Origin: Clostridia bacterium
Lineage (GTDB): Bacteria > Bacillota > Clostridia > Christensenellales > DTU072
Direction: 5' to 3'
DNA: 64,000 nucleotides
NCBI GenBank assembly: GCA_017403145.1
Contig: JAFQOO010000008.1
Span: 38,064-102,063 of the forward strand
Shown: one piece after another, positions 34,098-44,393 of the stretch
Layout: each line of letters opens with the position of its first letter
Numbering within the stretch: position 1 is the first letter of the stretch
Notes under the pieces: generated by a model
The model's database searches: none
The model's input: only the letters and a program-made list of their open reading frames with translations
Told to the model about the DNA's origin: nothing
Translations under genes and position numbers: made by a program

Positions 34098-34128
34098 TGG
34101 AATAGGATAACCTAGGAGGACTATAAGT

Positions 34129-34467
34129 ATGGTTGAAAAGAGAAGTATTGCAAAAGCAATAATTTTGTCCATTATTACCTTTGGTATTTACGAAATATAT
34201 TGGTTTATTAAAATGACCGACGAGGTAGCTGAAATAACCGGCGACCATAACAATGCAAGCGGTGGCGTAGCTTTCCTATTAACCCTTATTACGGGCGGAA
34301 TATATGGAATATTCTGGGCATATAAAATGGGCGAAAAACTTGATAGGTACGAAGGAGTAGATTCATCACGCGCAGTACTATACCTAATCCTCACCATTAT
34401 TGGTTTGGGAATAGTAGACTTTTGCTTAATTCAAGACAGCATAAACAAACTTGTAGACAAACGTTAA
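34129..34467 (+). CDS. DUF4234-family small membrane protein
   Basis: 112 aa with three hydrophobic segments. The pair FGIYEIYWFIKMTDEV and GGIYGIFWAYKMGEKLD forms an internal duplication typical of the DUF4234 family. Function unknown. Expression is expected to be high given its perfect promoter and AGGAGG site. It ends in a terminator shared with the converging operon. Confidence 0.85.
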   Translation: MVEKRSIAKAIILSIITFGIYEIYWFIKMTDEVAEITGDHNNASGGVAFLLTLITGGIYGIFWAYKMGEKLDRYEGVDSSRAVLYLILTIIGLGIVDFCLIQDSINKLVDKR

Positions 34468-34485
34468 CCACGCTAAACCGAAAAT

Positions 34486-34512
34486 CAACCACCCTATTGG
34501 GTGGTTTTTTTG
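34486..34512. terminator. Bidirectional terminator between DUF4234 and the secA-side operon
   Basis: AACCACCC / GGGTGGTT with a 4-base loop, seven T on the plus strand and an A/T-rich tail on the minus side. Confidence 0.8.
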
Positions 34513-34545
34513 TTTTAAGACTTCTTTATTAAAAACTATTAAGCT

Positions 34546-35394
34546 CTATATATCGAAATGGGGGATATAGGTTTCTTCGGCGCTCGATATCTCTTGCGTA
34601 AAAATATCGGTTATCCCTAGCTTCAAGGCGTGGTTGATTACCATTTTGTATTCTATGGGTTTGAGCCTTCTATTTGGGTCGGAGCAGTTGGGCATAGGCG
34701 TAAATTGGGACATTAGGCTTAGAGTAAAATTTGCCCCTAGCCTGTTGACCAAATTGTCTAGCGCAATCTTACTATTATCCACGTATCCGGGTAAAACCAA
34801 GTGCCTTATTATTACACCTTGCTTTATGAGTTCGCCTTCGTAAATCGAAGGTTTTTCTTTTACCATAAGCTCTATTGCATCAAGGGCTATTTGTGGGTAA
34901 TCTTTGCGCTTTGATAACCTTAAACCCAAATTTTGGTTACCGTATTTGTAGTCCGGAAGAAAAACGTCTACGTAAGGAAGTAGCTCTTTTATCACCTCTA
35001 ACTTTTCGTACCCCGAGGTGTTATATACTATTGGTATACTTGGACGATATATATCAAGAGCCCTTCTTATACCATCGCTCCATTGGGTGGGTGTTACAAA
35101 ATTTATGTTGTGTACGCCTTCCCCTTCTAGCCTCTTTATTTCTTCCGCAAGCTCTTTTGGAGTATAACTCTTACCAGTGGGTTTTCTACTTATTAGTGCG
35201 TTTTGACAAAACTCACACCTCATTACGCATCCACCGAAAAACACCGTTCCGCTACCATTCGTTCCGCTAATAGGCGGTTCCTCGTAGTAATGAGGAGCTA
35301 TGCGATTTATAACCATATCTTGCCCACACAAACATAAGCCAAGCCTTTCGCTTCGCTCCACTCCGCAATCATTTGGACAAAGATAACATTTCAT
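34546..35394 (-). CDS. Radical SAM protein, PflA-like (COG1313 type)
   Basis: 282 aa. The cluster motif C56-x3-C60-x2-C63 lies in FFGGCVMRCEFCQN, and the N-terminus carries extra cysteines (C3, C6, C10, C21, C23), as in the group annotated 'pyruvate formate-lyase activating enzyme related'. NFVTPTQWSDGI and FLPDYKYGN are typical of that group. The real target of these proteins is unknown. Last gene of the operon that begins with secA; its stop is followed by a shared terminator. Confidence 0.83.
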   Translation of the reverse strand: MKCYLCPNDCGVERSERLGLCLCGQDMVINRIAPHYYEEPPISGTNGSGTVFFGGCVMRCEFCQNALISRKPTGKSYTPKELAEEIKRLEGEGVHNINFVTPTQWSDGIRRALDIYRPSIPIVYNTSGYEKLEVIKELLPYVDVFLPDYKYGNQNLGLRLSKRKDYPQIALDAIELMVKEKPSIYEGELIKQGVIIRHLVLPGYVDNSKIALDNLVNRLGANFTLSLMSQFTPMPNCSDPNRRLKPIEYKMVINHALKLGITDIFTQEISSAEETYIPHFDI

Positions 35395-35395
35395 A

Positions 35396-36283
35396 CTAAA
35401 TAAAAGGAATGGTGCCCGTTGCTATCCAAGTAACAAGGCACAAAACGACCACTGCAATAACTTGCAACGCTAGATAAATGTAAAGAGAATATCTGCCCGG
35501 AATGGTAAGGAATTTGTTCCATTTGCCATCTAATTTGGGAAGTAAACTTTCTTTATTGGGATATGCTATGGGTGAAATGGATGCTCCTAGCATAAAGAAT
35601 GCAAAGAAGGGTAAAAGTGGGAAATAATCGGCTGTCCACCACTTTCTGGTAAAGACGAACATTCCTGCAAAATCCCAGCTTGATTGTACCGTTGCACTAT
35701 GTACGTTAACGTCGTACAAGGTAACGTTTTGGGTATAATTTACAACCAAGAGAGCAACTGCAATTAGGAAATAAACTCCCGCCTTAATATAACGATAGTA
35801 TTTAGATTTGCTAGCGGTAATCTTTAGTACAAATTCTACCAAAGAATACAATAGTATACATAGAGCCAAACAATGCAATACGCCAAAGAGAATAAAGCTT
35901 CCGCTCATTCCCATATATTCGTCTATTAGGTAGGTCACTACCGAAACGACAACAGCCACTAACGCTAGCTTTAATCCGCGGAACAAATTGTTCCTAGAAA
36001 AAGTCGTGCACGTTCCCGATACGAAGAAGAATATAAATACGAATACCGGCCAACCAAGCACCCTCAAAAATCCCTCGTGATAGGTGCGCGCAAAGTCGCT
36101 AGCCTTGAGCAAACCCTCTGCCCCAAGATACTGCCATTCATAGTAGAACATATAGGCAAGGTCGAACATAACGTGGTCCCATATTACACCCAAAATAGCA
36201 AGCCCACGCAAAGCATCCAGCTCCCACGCGCGGTTCTTGCTTCTCTTTGGTAATATTCGTTTGTTCGCTCTTTCCTTACCCAT
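35396..36283 (-). CDS. Heparan-alpha-glucosaminide N-acetyltransferase-domain (DUF1624) membrane protein
   Basis: 295 aa with about seven hydrophobic segments. RAWELDALRGLAILGVIWDH at the N-terminus is the acyltransferase-3/DUF1624 signature with its conserved Asp-Arg and a following histidine. The family moves acyl groups onto cell-surface sugars; the substrate is not known here. Start and stop lie within a couple of bases of both neighbours, so it is co-translated in the operon. Confidence 0.8.
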   Translation of the reverse strand: MGKERANKRILPKRSKNRAWELDALRGLAILGVIWDHVMFDLAYMFYYEWQYLGAEGLLKASDFARTYHEGFLRVLGWPVFVFIFFFVSGTCTTFSRNNLFRGLKLALVAVVVSVVTYLIDEYMGMSGSFILFGVLHCLALCILLYSLVEFVLKITASKSKYYRYIKAGVYFLIAVALLVVNYTQNVTLYDVNVHSATVQSSWDFAGMFVFTRKWWTADYFPLLPFFAFFMLGASISPIAYPNKESLLPKLDGKWNKFLTIPGRYSLYIYLALQVIAVVVLCLVTWIATGTIPFI

Positions 36284-36285
36284 AA

Positions 36286-37131
36286 TTATTGCTTGTTTTT
36301 GTATTCTATGCCCGTCAAAGTCTTTTCGCCACCATTCAATTTATATACCTCGAAACGGTCGCTATACTCGTGAATAAGCACGTCTTCTTCCACTGCCGAC
36401 ATATAAATTTTGGGTGTTTCTTTTACCACGTTGCTTACCTTAACGGAAGTATTTGGTTGCGACGAATTATCGTATCCAACTTGTCTATTGACGTATCCGT
36501 TATCGTTGTAGCTATTTCCTATCGTGTCAATATTAGGTACCCTGTTTTGACTTATTGGAGCACCAAAATAGTTAATGTCTTCTTCCGTAGGGATTGGATG
36601 TGGCGCGACAACCTCCTCGTAACGGTTGTATGCCGACACCGCTGCTTCGTGGCGATATTCTTCTATCAACCTTTCCTCGCGAGCGATTTCTTCCTTTATT
36701 CTTTCGGCGCGGAGTTCCTCTAGGCGTCTTTCTTGCGCCTTTAAATCTTCCTCGCGAGCAAGTCTTTCTTGCCTTTCTATTTCCTCTTGCTCACGCTCTA
36801 GAGCAAGGGCTTTTTTCGCCTTTCTTTTCTCCCACCAGCTAAGAGGCACCTCTTCTTCCTCTATCTTCTTAGAGGCGCGTTTTTCTTTTTTCTTTTTACC
36901 TTTTATGCTAAAAGGTATAAGCAAGGAAAGTAGCACGCTAAAGCCAAAACCTACTAGATATAAAACGGAATATATATCCCCGCTAAACGGATTAAATTTC
37001 CAAACGGCATACAAAACCACTCCCCCTATCGCGTATAGGATAGCAAGGGAGAGGTATTTGAATAAGCCTAATATCAATTTACCTATTAGCTTAAACAGTT
37101 CGCTTATAAAACCTGCGTTTATCGGGGTCAT
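36286..37131 (-). CDS. Two-helix membrane protein with long charged coiled coil
   Basis: 281 aa. Two membrane helices (about 15-45 and 55-75) are followed by a basic stretch KGKKKKEKR. A heavily charged coiled coil of E/R/K/A/L comes next (about 90-165), then a disordered N/Y/Q-rich region and a short structured end. No family recognised. It resembles scaffold-type membrane proteins. It sits directly after serS with a 12-base gap. Confidence 0.65.
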   Translation of the reverse strand: MTPINAGFISELFKLIGKLILGLFKYLSLAILYAIGGVVLYAVWKFNPFSGDIYSVLYLVGFGFSVLLSLLIPFSIKGKKKKEKRASKKIEEEEVPLSWWEKRKAKKALALEREQEEIERQERLAREEDLKAQERRLEELRAERIKEEIAREERLIEEYRHEAAVSAYNRYEEVVAPHPIPTEEDINYFGAPISQNRVPNIDTIGNSYNDNGYVNRQVGYDNSSQPNTSVKVSNVVKETPKIYMSAVEEDVLIHEYSDRFEVYKLNGGEKTLTGIEYKNKQ

Positions 37132-37143
37132 ATTTCCTTCGAA

Positions 37144-38424
37144 TTATTTTATAACTTCTAGTCCGCCTAGATACTTACGCAATACTTCGGGAACGGTTAC
37201 GGAACCATCTGCGTTTTGGTATTGCTCTACGATAGCGGGAATTACACGACTGGTAGCAAGACCGCTTCCGTTGAGAGTGTGAACGTATTGGGGTTTGCCG
37301 GTCTTGGAATCACGATAACGAGTATTGTTACGACGTGCTTGATAATCGTTTGCGTTAGAAACGCTGGATACTTCCTTATAGATGCCCATAGAAGGAATCC
37401 ATACTTCGATATCATAGGTACGAGCCATACTTGCCGAGCAATCGCCCGCTGCAAGCTTGGATATTCTAAAGTGAAGACCTAGCTTTTCTACCAAGCTAGC
37501 TGCCTTGTTTAGTAGCTCTTCGAAAGCAACCATACTCTCTTCGGGCTTAGCATATTGTACCATTTCGACCTTATTGAATTGGTGTCCGCGAATCATACCG
37601 CGCTCTTCACTTCTATAGGAACCAGCCTCTTTACGATAGCAAGGAGTATAAGCAAACAATTTTAGGGGAAGCATAGCTTCGTCCATAATTTCGCCCGCAT
37701 AAACGTTTACAAGAGCGGTTTCTGCGGTGGGAAGCATAAAGCGATTCTTCTTTCTATCCTCTTCGCCCTCTAGCCAATAAACCTCTTCGCTAAACTTGGG
37801 GAATTGTCCTGCACCCAAACCACAGTTGTAGCCGAGTTGATGGGGAGGAAGAATAAATTCGTATCCATCGTTCAAATGCTCGTCGATAAAGAAATTGAGA
37901 AGTGCCCACTCTAAACGTGCGCCTACTCCACGATATAGCCAGAAGCCACCTCCACTCAACTTAACGCCACGTTCGTAGTCGATAAGTCCCAACGAGGTAC
38001 ATAAATCAACGTGGTTCTTTGCCTTGAAGTCGAATTGGGGCTTTTCGCCAAACATCTTGATAACTACGTTGTTTTCCTTTTCGCCACCTACCAAATCGGG
38101 GTCGGGCATATTGGGTAAACGTAGTAAGAAGTCGTTTATCTTTTCTTCTAGCTCACCTACTGCTTTGTCGCATTTGGCGATTTCTTCGCCCAAGTTTCTC
38201 ATTTCTTCAAAAATGTGTTCAACGGGTTGTCCCGCTTTCTTTAGCTTGGGAATTTCGCCGGATACCTTGTTTCTTTGTGCTTTTAGGGACTCAACGTTTT
38301 GCTTAGCGCTCTTTCTTTCTTGGTCCCAAGCAAGTAGCTCGGTAAAATCCACGTCGTAACCCTTTTTAGCAAGGGCTTCTTTGACCTTTTGTGCATCGTT
38401 TCTAATAAGATTTAGGTCTAACAT
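37144..38424 (-). CDS. serS: Serine--tRNA ligase
   Basis: 426 aa, full length. N-terminal helical arm (about 30-100) recognises the long variable loop of tRNA-Ser; class II motif 2 is visible as GMIRGHQFNKVEM and motif 3 as NGSGLATSRVIPAIVEQ. GGAGG precedes the ATG. There is no T-box in the short upstream gap, so it is expressed from the secA-prfB transcript. Confidence 0.97.
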   Translation of the reverse strand: MLDLNLIRNDAQKVKEALAKKGYDVDFTELLAWDQERKSAKQNVESLKAQRNKVSGEIPKLKKAGQPVEHIFEEMRNLGEEIAKCDKAVGELEEKINDFLLRLPNMPDPDLVGGEKENNVVIKMFGEKPQFDFKAKNHVDLCTSLGLIDYERGVKLSGGGFWLYRGVGARLEWALLNFFIDEHLNDGYEFILPPHQLGYNCGLGAGQFPKFSEEVYWLEGEEDRKKNRFMLPTAETALVNVYAGEIMDEAMLPLKLFAYTPCYRKEAGSYRSEERGMIRGHQFNKVEMVQYAKPEESMVAFEELLNKAASLVEKLGLHFRISKLAAGDCSASMARTYDIEVWIPSMGIYKEVSSVSNANDYQARRNNTRYRDSKTGKPQYVHTLNGSGLATSRVIPAIVEQYQNADGSVTVPEVLRKYLGGLEVIK

Positions 38425-38475
38425 ATATGCCTCCGTAAGTTAATTTCTATATTGTTTTGTATTTTTTCTTTTGTG

Positions 38476-39579
38476 TTATTGGTTCGCTTTTACCAAATAA
38501 TCGTATATGAACCCTTCTAGGTCGCCATCCATTACCGCGTTTACGTTAGAGTTTTCGTACCCCGTGCGATGGTCCTTTACTAGAGTATATGGGCAAAATA
38601 CGTAGGAGCGTATTTGGGAACCCCACTCTATTTTCTTGATTTCGCCCTTTATTGAGAGTGCCTCTTCCATTTGCTCGCGTTCCTTTAGTTCGGCAAGCTT
38701 GCTATATAACATTCTCATAGCGGTTTCTTTGTTTTGCACTTGGCTCCTTTCACTTTGGCACCAAGTTACTATGCCCGTAGGGATATGGGTAATTCTAACA
38801 GCACTTTCCGTTTTATTAACGTGTTGACCACCCGCACCCGACGACCTACAAGTATCTATCTTTAGGTCTTCCGGGTTTATTTTTATTTCGTCGTCAGTTT
38901 CGATTTCCGGCATAACCTCTAGGCTAGCAAAGCTGGTATGCCTACGTTTATTAGCATCAAAAGGGCTTATTCTTACTAGTCTATGCACCCCTTTTTCCGC
39001 TTTTAGGAACCCATATGCGTTGTTTCCCGATAGCTTGAATATAACGCTCTTTATACCGGCTTCGTCGCCCGCTTGATAATCTATCTCGCTAACGGCGTAT
39101 CCGGCACGTTCAGCATATCTGCGATACATACGATAAAGCATATCCGCCCAATCTTGTGCCTCCGTTCCGCCGGCTCCTGCGTGCAAGGTCAAAATGGCGT
39201 CGTTAGCATCGTATTTTCCCTTCATTAGGCTTTCTAGAAATAGCTTTTCTACGTCGCGTTCTATATCCCTGAGCATTTGCTTAACGTCGTCAACCGCGCT
39301 TTCGTCTTGCATTTCCTCCGCCATCAGCATAAGCTCTAGGCAGCCCTCGGCCTCCTCTTTTAGGCGATTTACCTCTCCGCATTTTCTTTCGATTTCGGCA
39401 ATACGCATATTGACTACCTTAGCACCTTGAACGTCTAACCAAAAGCTTTCTTCCGCCTGCTTTGCGCGTAGCTCCTCTAGTTCAATGAGTAAGGCATCGA
39501 CGTTTATCGCTTCCGCCGAGGTTTTTATAGACGAGGTTAATTCCACCAACCTCTCTTTGTCGCTATAAAAATCTATCAT
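38476..39579 (-). CDS. prfB: Peptide chain release factor 2, without programmed frameshift
   Basis: 367 aa from the ATG at 39579, directly after the secA stop. Catalytic GGQ is in [16 protein letters not shown] near residue 250. Upstream of the [11 protein letters not shown] block the frame is continuous; there is no in-frame TGA and no CTTTGAC slippery site where the autoregulatory +1 frameshift normally sits. RF2 releases proteins at UGA and UAA. secA-prfB order is classic for Firmicutes. Longer in-frame starts inside secA are ignored. The ribosome site is weak, so coupling to secA is likely. Confidence 0.95.
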   Translation of the reverse strand: MIDFYSDKERLVELTSSIKTSAEAINVDALLIELEELRAKQAEESFWLDVQGAKVVNMRIAEIERKCGEVNRLKEEAEGCLELMLMAEEMQDESAVDDVKQMLRDIERDVEKLFLESLMKGKYDANDAILTLHAGAGGTEAQDWADMLYRMYRRYAERAGYAVSEIDYQAGDEAGIKSVIFKLSGNNAYGFLKAEKGVHRLVRISPFDANKRRHTSFASLEVMPEIETDDEIKINPEDLKIDTCRSSGAGGQHVNKTESAVRITHIPTGIVTWCQSERSQVQNKETAMRMLYSKLAELKEREQMEEALSIKGEIKKIEWGSQIRSYVFCPYTLVKDHRTGYENSNVNAVMDGDLEGFIYDYLVKANQ

Positions 39580-39580
39580 A

Positions 39581-42346
39581 CTATTTACCGCAACAATTCT
39601 TATATTTTTTACCGCTTCCGCAAGGACAAGGGTCGTTTCTACCAACCGTCTTGTTTTCATCAGTATTGCGGACGGTTACGTGGCGTTGGATATGTTGAAG
39701 CAAGAGGTTCTTTCTTTCAATAACAGACTCTATGTCGATTTTAGCAAGCATTCTCGCAGTGGTTTCTTGTATGTTTTCTATCATTTGGTCAAACATATCC
39801 ATACCCTCTCTGCGGTACTCTATAACAGGGTCACGTTGTGCAAGCGCACGCAAGCCTATACTCTTGCGAAGTTGGTCCATATTGGCAATATGTTGCATCC
39901 AATTTTTATCTACTTGACGAAGTAGTACGTTTCTTTCCGTTTCTTTAAAGCTGATGTTTTCTTCGTCCGCACGCTTTATTTTTGCCTCGTATTGCTCAAC
40001 CAAAGTATCGTATACGTATTCTTCAATCTTTTCATCGCTCTTGTTTTCATATACCTCGCGAGTGATAAGATTGGTTCCGCGCTCTAGAATATTATCTTCT
40101 AAATCACGATTGAATAGAGCTATCCTTTCGTCGGTAACCTCACCTTCGGCATCCAAGTATTTGTATACTATTTCCTCGACGATGGGCTTGAAATACTTTA
40201 GAATTTGGTCGTGAACGTCCTTACCATCAAGAACCTCGTTGCGTTCTGTATATATAAGCTGACGTTGCTTATTCATAACGTCGTCGTACTCCAAAACCCT
40301 CTTACGAATTGCGTAGTTGTTTTCTTCGCAACGCTTTTGGGCTGCTTCGATAAGGCGCGAAAGCAATCCCATTTGGATGTTTCCGCCACCCATTGCCACG
40401 GCAGACTGCAACTTTTCACCACCGAATAATCTTGCGATATCGTCTTCACAAGAAAGATAGAAACAGCTACTTCCCTTGTCGCCTTGACGTCCCGAACGAC
40501 CGCGTAATTGGTTATCTATACGTCTTGCTTCGTGGCGCTCGGTTCCTATAACACGAAGACCTCCCTTCTCTAGAACCTTTGCTCTTTCTTCAGCACACTC
40601 CCCTAAAAATTTGTTGTATAGTTCCTTATAGGTCTTTCTTGCCTCTACTTGCTCTTCTTCCACAATGGGATTCTTGGCAGTTGCAATTTTTATAAGGTCT
40701 AGTGAGTATCCCTTCTTCCTCATTTGGGCTTTGGCTAGATTTTCGGGATTACCGCCAAGCAAAATATCGGTACCACGACCTGCCATATTGGTGGCGATGG
40801 TAACCGCGTTAAGTCTACCTGCTTGAGCAATAATTTCCGCTTCCTCCGCGTGGAGCTTCGCATTCAAAACGTTGTGCTTGATACCCATCTTACGTAGCTT
40901 TATAGAAAGCTCTTCCGATGCTTCAACCGAGGTAGTACCTACTAGAACGGGTTGACCATATTCGTAGCACTCCTTGATATCCTCGATAACCGCCTCGATT
41001 TTCTCGTTGCGATAGGCATAAATCTTGTCGGGTTCGTCGACACGTACTACAGGCTTATTGGAGGGGATTTTTACAACGTCAAGATTATATATTCCTCTAA
41101 ACTCTGCTTCTTCGGTATATGCGGTACCCGTCATACCAGAAAGCTTACGATACATACGGAAGTAGTTTTGGAAGGTAATAGAAGCAATGGTTACGCTTTC
41201 TTTTTTGATTTTAACGTTTTCCTTTGCTTCGATTGCTTGGTGCAAGCCCTCGGAGTAACGTCTGCCAACCATCTTACGACCGGTGAACTCGTCGACTATT
41301 ACTATTTCTCCGTTTTCAACGATATAATCTTTGTTAGCGTGCATCAAGAAATTGGCGCGTAAAGCAGTATTTATATGAGTACGAATTTGGGTTTGCTCAT
41401 AATCGCTTTTATCCGACATATTAAAATAAGTTTCCGCTTTATCTAACCCATCTTCGGTCAAATAGGCACGATTATCCTTTTCTTCCAATTCGTAATCGCC
41501 CTCTCTTAGGCGTTTGACAAATCTATTAACGTTAACGTATAAATCGCTAACCTCACCCGATGAACCCGATATTATCAAAGGCGTACGCGCTTCGTCTATC
41601 AAGATAGAGTCAACTTCGTCGACGATAACAAAACTGTGGCCACGTTGAACGCGGTTTTTGCTTTCAACTTCCATATTGTCGCGTAGATAATCAAAGCCTA
41701 TTTCCGAGTTGGTAGCATAGGTTATATCACATTCGTAAGCACGTTTTCTTTCTTCTTTGCTCATATCACGATATACACAGCCAACCGTGAGTCCAAGATA
41801 GTTATAAAGCTTACCCATCCACTCGGCATCACGTTTTGCCAGATACTCGTTAACGGTTACAACGTGAACGCCCTTTCCTGCAAGAGCATTCAAGTATGCG
41901 GGCAAAGTTGCAACGAGCGTTTTACCTTCACCGGTTTGCATTTCGGCGACTCTTCCTTGATGCAAAACGATACCACCCATAAGTTGAACGTCGTAGTGGC
42001 GCATATTTAAGATACGTGCGCTTGCAACGCGAACGATAGCAAATGCTTCGGGAAGGATATCGTCCAACGATTCTCCCTTCGCTACTCTTTCTTTGAATTC
42101 GGCAGTTTTGTTCTTGAAATATTCTTCCGCTTCATCAATATTAAAGGGTGCGGTTTGGTGTAAAACCACCTCTTCACAAGCATTTATCTTATTAACGATG
42201 CTTTCTAATTTCTTTATATGTTTTAATTGTTCCTTTTTTTCAAAGTACTTAAGACCGCTTAAATCAAGATTTTGGGTTACGTCCTCTTTACCGTTATTTG
42301 CGTCGGTCTTCTTCTCTTTAGCGAATAAGGAATTAAATAAACTCAT
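39581..42346 (-). CDS. secA: Preprotein translocase ATPase subunit SecA
   Basis: 921 aa. Motor domains with [36 protein letters not shown] and RGRSGRQGD; the protein ends with the zinc-binding C-terminal linker [18 protein letters not shown]. SecA drives secretory proteins through SecYEG at the inner face of the membrane. First gene of a probable secA-prfB-serS operon with three further genes. The promoter has an unusual CG-alternating spacer. Confidence 0.97.
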   Translation of the reverse strand: MSLFNSLFAKEKKTDANNGKEDVTQNLDLSGLKYFEKKEQLKHIKKLESIVNKINACEEVVLHQTAPFNIDEAEEYFKNKTAEFKERVAKGESLDDILPEAFAIVRVASARILNMRHYDVQLMGGIVLHQGRVAEMQTGEGKTLVATLPAYLNALAGKGVHVVTVNEYLAKRDAEWMGKLYNYLGLTVGCVYRDMSKEERKRAYECDITYATNSEIGFDYLRDNMEVESKNRVQRGHSFVIVDEVDSILIDEARTPLIISGSSGEVSDLYVNVNRFVKRLREGDYELEEKDNRAYLTEDGLDKAETYFNMSDKSDYEQTQIRTHINTALRANFLMHANKDYIVENGEIVIVDEFTGRKMVGRRYSEGLHQAIEAKENVKIKKESVTIASITFQNYFRMYRKLSGMTGTAYTEEAEFRGIYNLDVVKIPSNKPVVRVDEPDKIYAYRNEKIEAVIEDIKECYEYGQPVLVGTTSVEASEELSIKLRKMGIKHNVLNAKLHAEEAEIIAQAGRLNAVTIATNMAGRGTDILLGGNPENLAKAQMRKKGYSLDLIKIATAKNPIVEEEQVEARKTYKELYNKFLGECAEERAKVLEKGGLRVIGTERHEARRIDNQLRGRSGRQGDKGSSCFYLSCEDDIARLFGGEKLQSAVAMGGGNIQMGLLSRLIEAAQKRCEENNYAIRKRVLEYDDVMNKQRQLIYTERNEVLDGKDVHDQILKYFKPIVEEIVYKYLDAEGEVTDERIALFNRDLEDNILERGTNLITREVYENKSDEKIEEYVYDTLVEQYEAKIKRADEENISFKETERNVLLRQVDKNWMQHIANMDQLRKSIGLRALAQRDPVIEYRREGMDMFDQMIENIQETTARMLAKIDIESVIERKNLLLQHIQRHVTVRNTDENKTVGRNDPCPCGSGKKYKNCCGK

Positions 42347-42378
42347 TTTTTATCTCCATAATTTTGATTTCAAAAGTT

Positions 42379-42408
42379 ATTATAACACACGTGTGCGCGA
42401 ACGCGCAA
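42379..42408 (-). promoter_or_regulatory. Promoter of secA with CG-alternating spacer
   Basis: TTGCGC (42408-42403), 18 bp spacer, TATAAT (42384-42379), minus strand. The spacer is GTTCGCGCACACGTGTGT. A further CG-rich stretch with TTGCGCG/CGCGCAA inverted halves lies upstream at about 42416-42456. Confidence 0.65.
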
Positions 42409-42502
42409 TAGTATTTTGCGCGAATAAGCGCGCAAATACGCGAGTACGCACGCGAAAATGAGAAAATTTAGGAAAAGTCCCGTTTTTAGTTTGCAAAATA
42501 AA

Positions 42503-42535
42503 AACCGACGAGCAATTATGCCCATCGGTTCTCTT
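42503..42535 (-). terminator. Terminator of alaS
   Basis: Stem AACCGA / TCGGTT around a 16-base loop, followed by TTTATTTTG on the minus strand. Confidence 0.6.
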
Positions 42536-42563
42536 TACTTTGATTGTTTTATTAACCAGTCTA

Positions 42564-44393
42564 TTACTTGGTAAGGATTGCCTTTATACGTCTTACACCA
42601 GAAGAAGAGCTTTGTTCCTTTTGGATTTTGAATACGCCCAGTTCATTAGTGTTGCTTGCGTGAGGTCCACCACAAATTTCCTTGCTATAGGTGCCGATAG
42701 AATATACCTTTACAAGTTCACCATATCTATCGCCGAACACACCGATAGCACCTTCTGCACGAGCCTTTTCAACACTCATTTCTTCGCAGGTAACGGGGAT
42801 AGAGCTTGCAATAACACTATTTACTTCATCTTCTACACCCTTGATTTCTTCGGGAGTTAAAGGACGAGGGAAGTTAAAGTCAACACGAAGTCTTTCTGCA
42901 GTAATATTGCTACCCTTTTGCATAACGGTTTCATCGTTCAAAACCTTACGGAGTGCCGCTAGCAAAATATGGGTTGCGGTGTGATAGTTGGTAGTAACCT
43001 CGGTTCTCTCGGTAAGTCCGCCCTTTGCTGCTTGTGCTTGAGCTTTGGAAAGTTCTTGGTGAGCCTTGAAAGCTTCGTTAAAGCCCTTCTCGTCAACACT
43101 CAAGCCCTTCTCGTTTGCAAGCTCGATAGTAAGCTCTAGGGGGTAGCCGAAGGTATCGTATAATCTGAATGCTTGTTTGCCGGAAATCTCGGTTTCGGGA
43201 ACATAAGCAGGGTCTTTTAGGCTCATAAACTCGTTCTTTCTTTGCATTCCGTTGATAATCTTATCGAACTCTTTCATACCGCCAGCAAGGGTTACTTCGA
43301 ACTTTTTGATTTCCTTGGTAATCTCGTCGAGAATATATTCTTCTTTCTCAACTAGAAGAGGATATGCTTCGTCATAAATCTTTTCTATGAAAATTTTTGC
43401 TACCTCACACATTTCGGTTGCGGGTATTCCAAGGTTCTTGCAATATCTAATAGCACGACGAAGAAGTCTTCTTAGAATATAACCTGCACCGGTGTTGGAG
43501 GGGGTAATTCCGTTAACGTCGCCTATAAGCATAACAGCAGTTCTGGTGTGGTCTGCAATAATTCTCATTGCCTTGGTATCGTTTTCGGTTGCACCATATT
43601 GCTTGCCGGAAGCCTTCTCTAAATGAGCGATTGCGCCAGCAAAAAGGTCGGTTTTATAACCATCGTCTAGTCCGTTTAAGAATAGAAGCAATCTATCTAG
43701 ACCAAAGCCGGTATCAACGTTCTTGTTTTCTAGTTCTTCGTATTTACCGCCTTCCAATTTTTTGTATTGCATATAAACGTCGTTGCCGATTTCAACGTAT
43801 CTACCGCAATCGCAGTTAACGTCGCAAGTATCACAGCAAGGATTGTCGTGGCGGGGATAGAACCACTCGTTATCGGGACCGCAAGGAGTACCAACCGTTC
43901 CTTCCAATTCCCACCAGTTGTTGGACTTATCCAAATAGAAAATATTCTCTTCTTTTATACCGAGTTCCTTTAGGTAAGATGCGGTTTCTTCATCACGAGG
44001 AGCAGCATTGTTGCCTTCAAAAACGGTTGAACAAATCTTTTCTTTATCAAAGCCAAAAACTTCGGTCAAAAGCTCGAACGACCAAGCTGTTTTCTCTTTC
44101 TTGAAGTAATCGCCCAAGCTCCAGTTTCCCATCATTTCAAAGAAAGTAAAGTGGGTAGCGTCGCCTACGGAATCAATATCAACGGTTCTTACACAACCTT
44201 GAACGTTGCAAAGTCTGGTTCCCATAGGATGCTTTTTACCTAGGAGGTAAGGCATAAGAGGTTGCATACCGGCAACGTTAAACATAACGCCGGTGGTACC
44301 ATCACCTATTAGCGATACAGCACCGATATTGGTGTGGCCTTTGCTCTCATAAAACTTAATCCATTTTTCTCTTAGTTCTTTTGATGTAATCAT
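42564..44393 (-). CDS. alaS: Alanine--tRNA ligase lacking the C-Ala domain
   Basis: 609 aa; most bacterial AlaRS are about 870-880 aa. Catalytic core is present (FFEMMGNWSLGDYFK, DTGFGLDRLL, GAGYILRRLLRRA). The editing domain is also present, with HTATH near residue 471 and CGGPH near 575. The protein stops right after the editing domain (SSGVRRIKAILTK), so the C-terminal C-Ala domain that bridges catalysis and editing is missing. The stop codon is clean and a terminator follows, so this is not an assembly break. The ATG overlaps the phosphoglycerate mutase stop by four bases (ATGA). Confidence 0.95.
   Translation of the reverse strand: MITSKELREKWIKFYESKGHTNIGAVSLIGDGTTGVMFNVAGMQPLMPYLLGKKHPMGTRLCNVQGCVRTVDIDSVGDATHFTFFEMMGNWSLGDYFKKEKTAWSFELLTEVFGFDKEKICSTVFEGNNAAPRDEETASYLKELGIKEENIFYLDKSNNWWELEGTVGTPCGPDNEWFYPRHDNPCCDTCDVNCDCGRYVEIGNDVYMQYKKLEGGKYEELENKNVDTGFGLDRLLLFLNGLDDGYKTDLFAGAIAHLEKASGKQYGATENDTKAMRIIADHTRTAVMLIGDVNGITPSNTGAGYILRRLLRRAIRYCKNLGIPATEMCEVAKIFIEKIYDEAYPLLVEKEEYILDEITKEIKKFEVTLAGGMKEFDKIINGMQRKNEFMSLKDPAYVPETEISGKQAFRLYDTFGYPLELTIELANEKGLSVDEKGFNEAFKAHQELSKAQAQAAKGGLTERTEVTTNYHTATHILLAALRKVLNDETVMQKGSNITAERLRVDFNFPRPLTPEEIKGVEDEVNSVIASSIPVTCEEMSVEKARAEGAIGVFGDRYGELVKVYSIGTYSKEICGGPHASNTNELGVFKIQKEQSSSSGVRRIKAILTK

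Noticed and set aside
38425..38475. T-box leader ahead of serS
   Set aside because: The gap is about 50 bases with no specifier stem or conserved T-box sequence; the same holds for alaS.
39580..39660. 27-codon upstream extension of prfB
   Set aside because: It lies wholly inside the end of secA in another frame; the ATG right after the secA stop gives the normal RF2 start.
40952..41362. Plus-strand frame of 136 codons inside secA
   Set aside because: Antisense to a strongly conserved gene and without a ribosome site; similar long antisense frames over mfd, csoR-ATPase and ftsH were set aside for the same reason.
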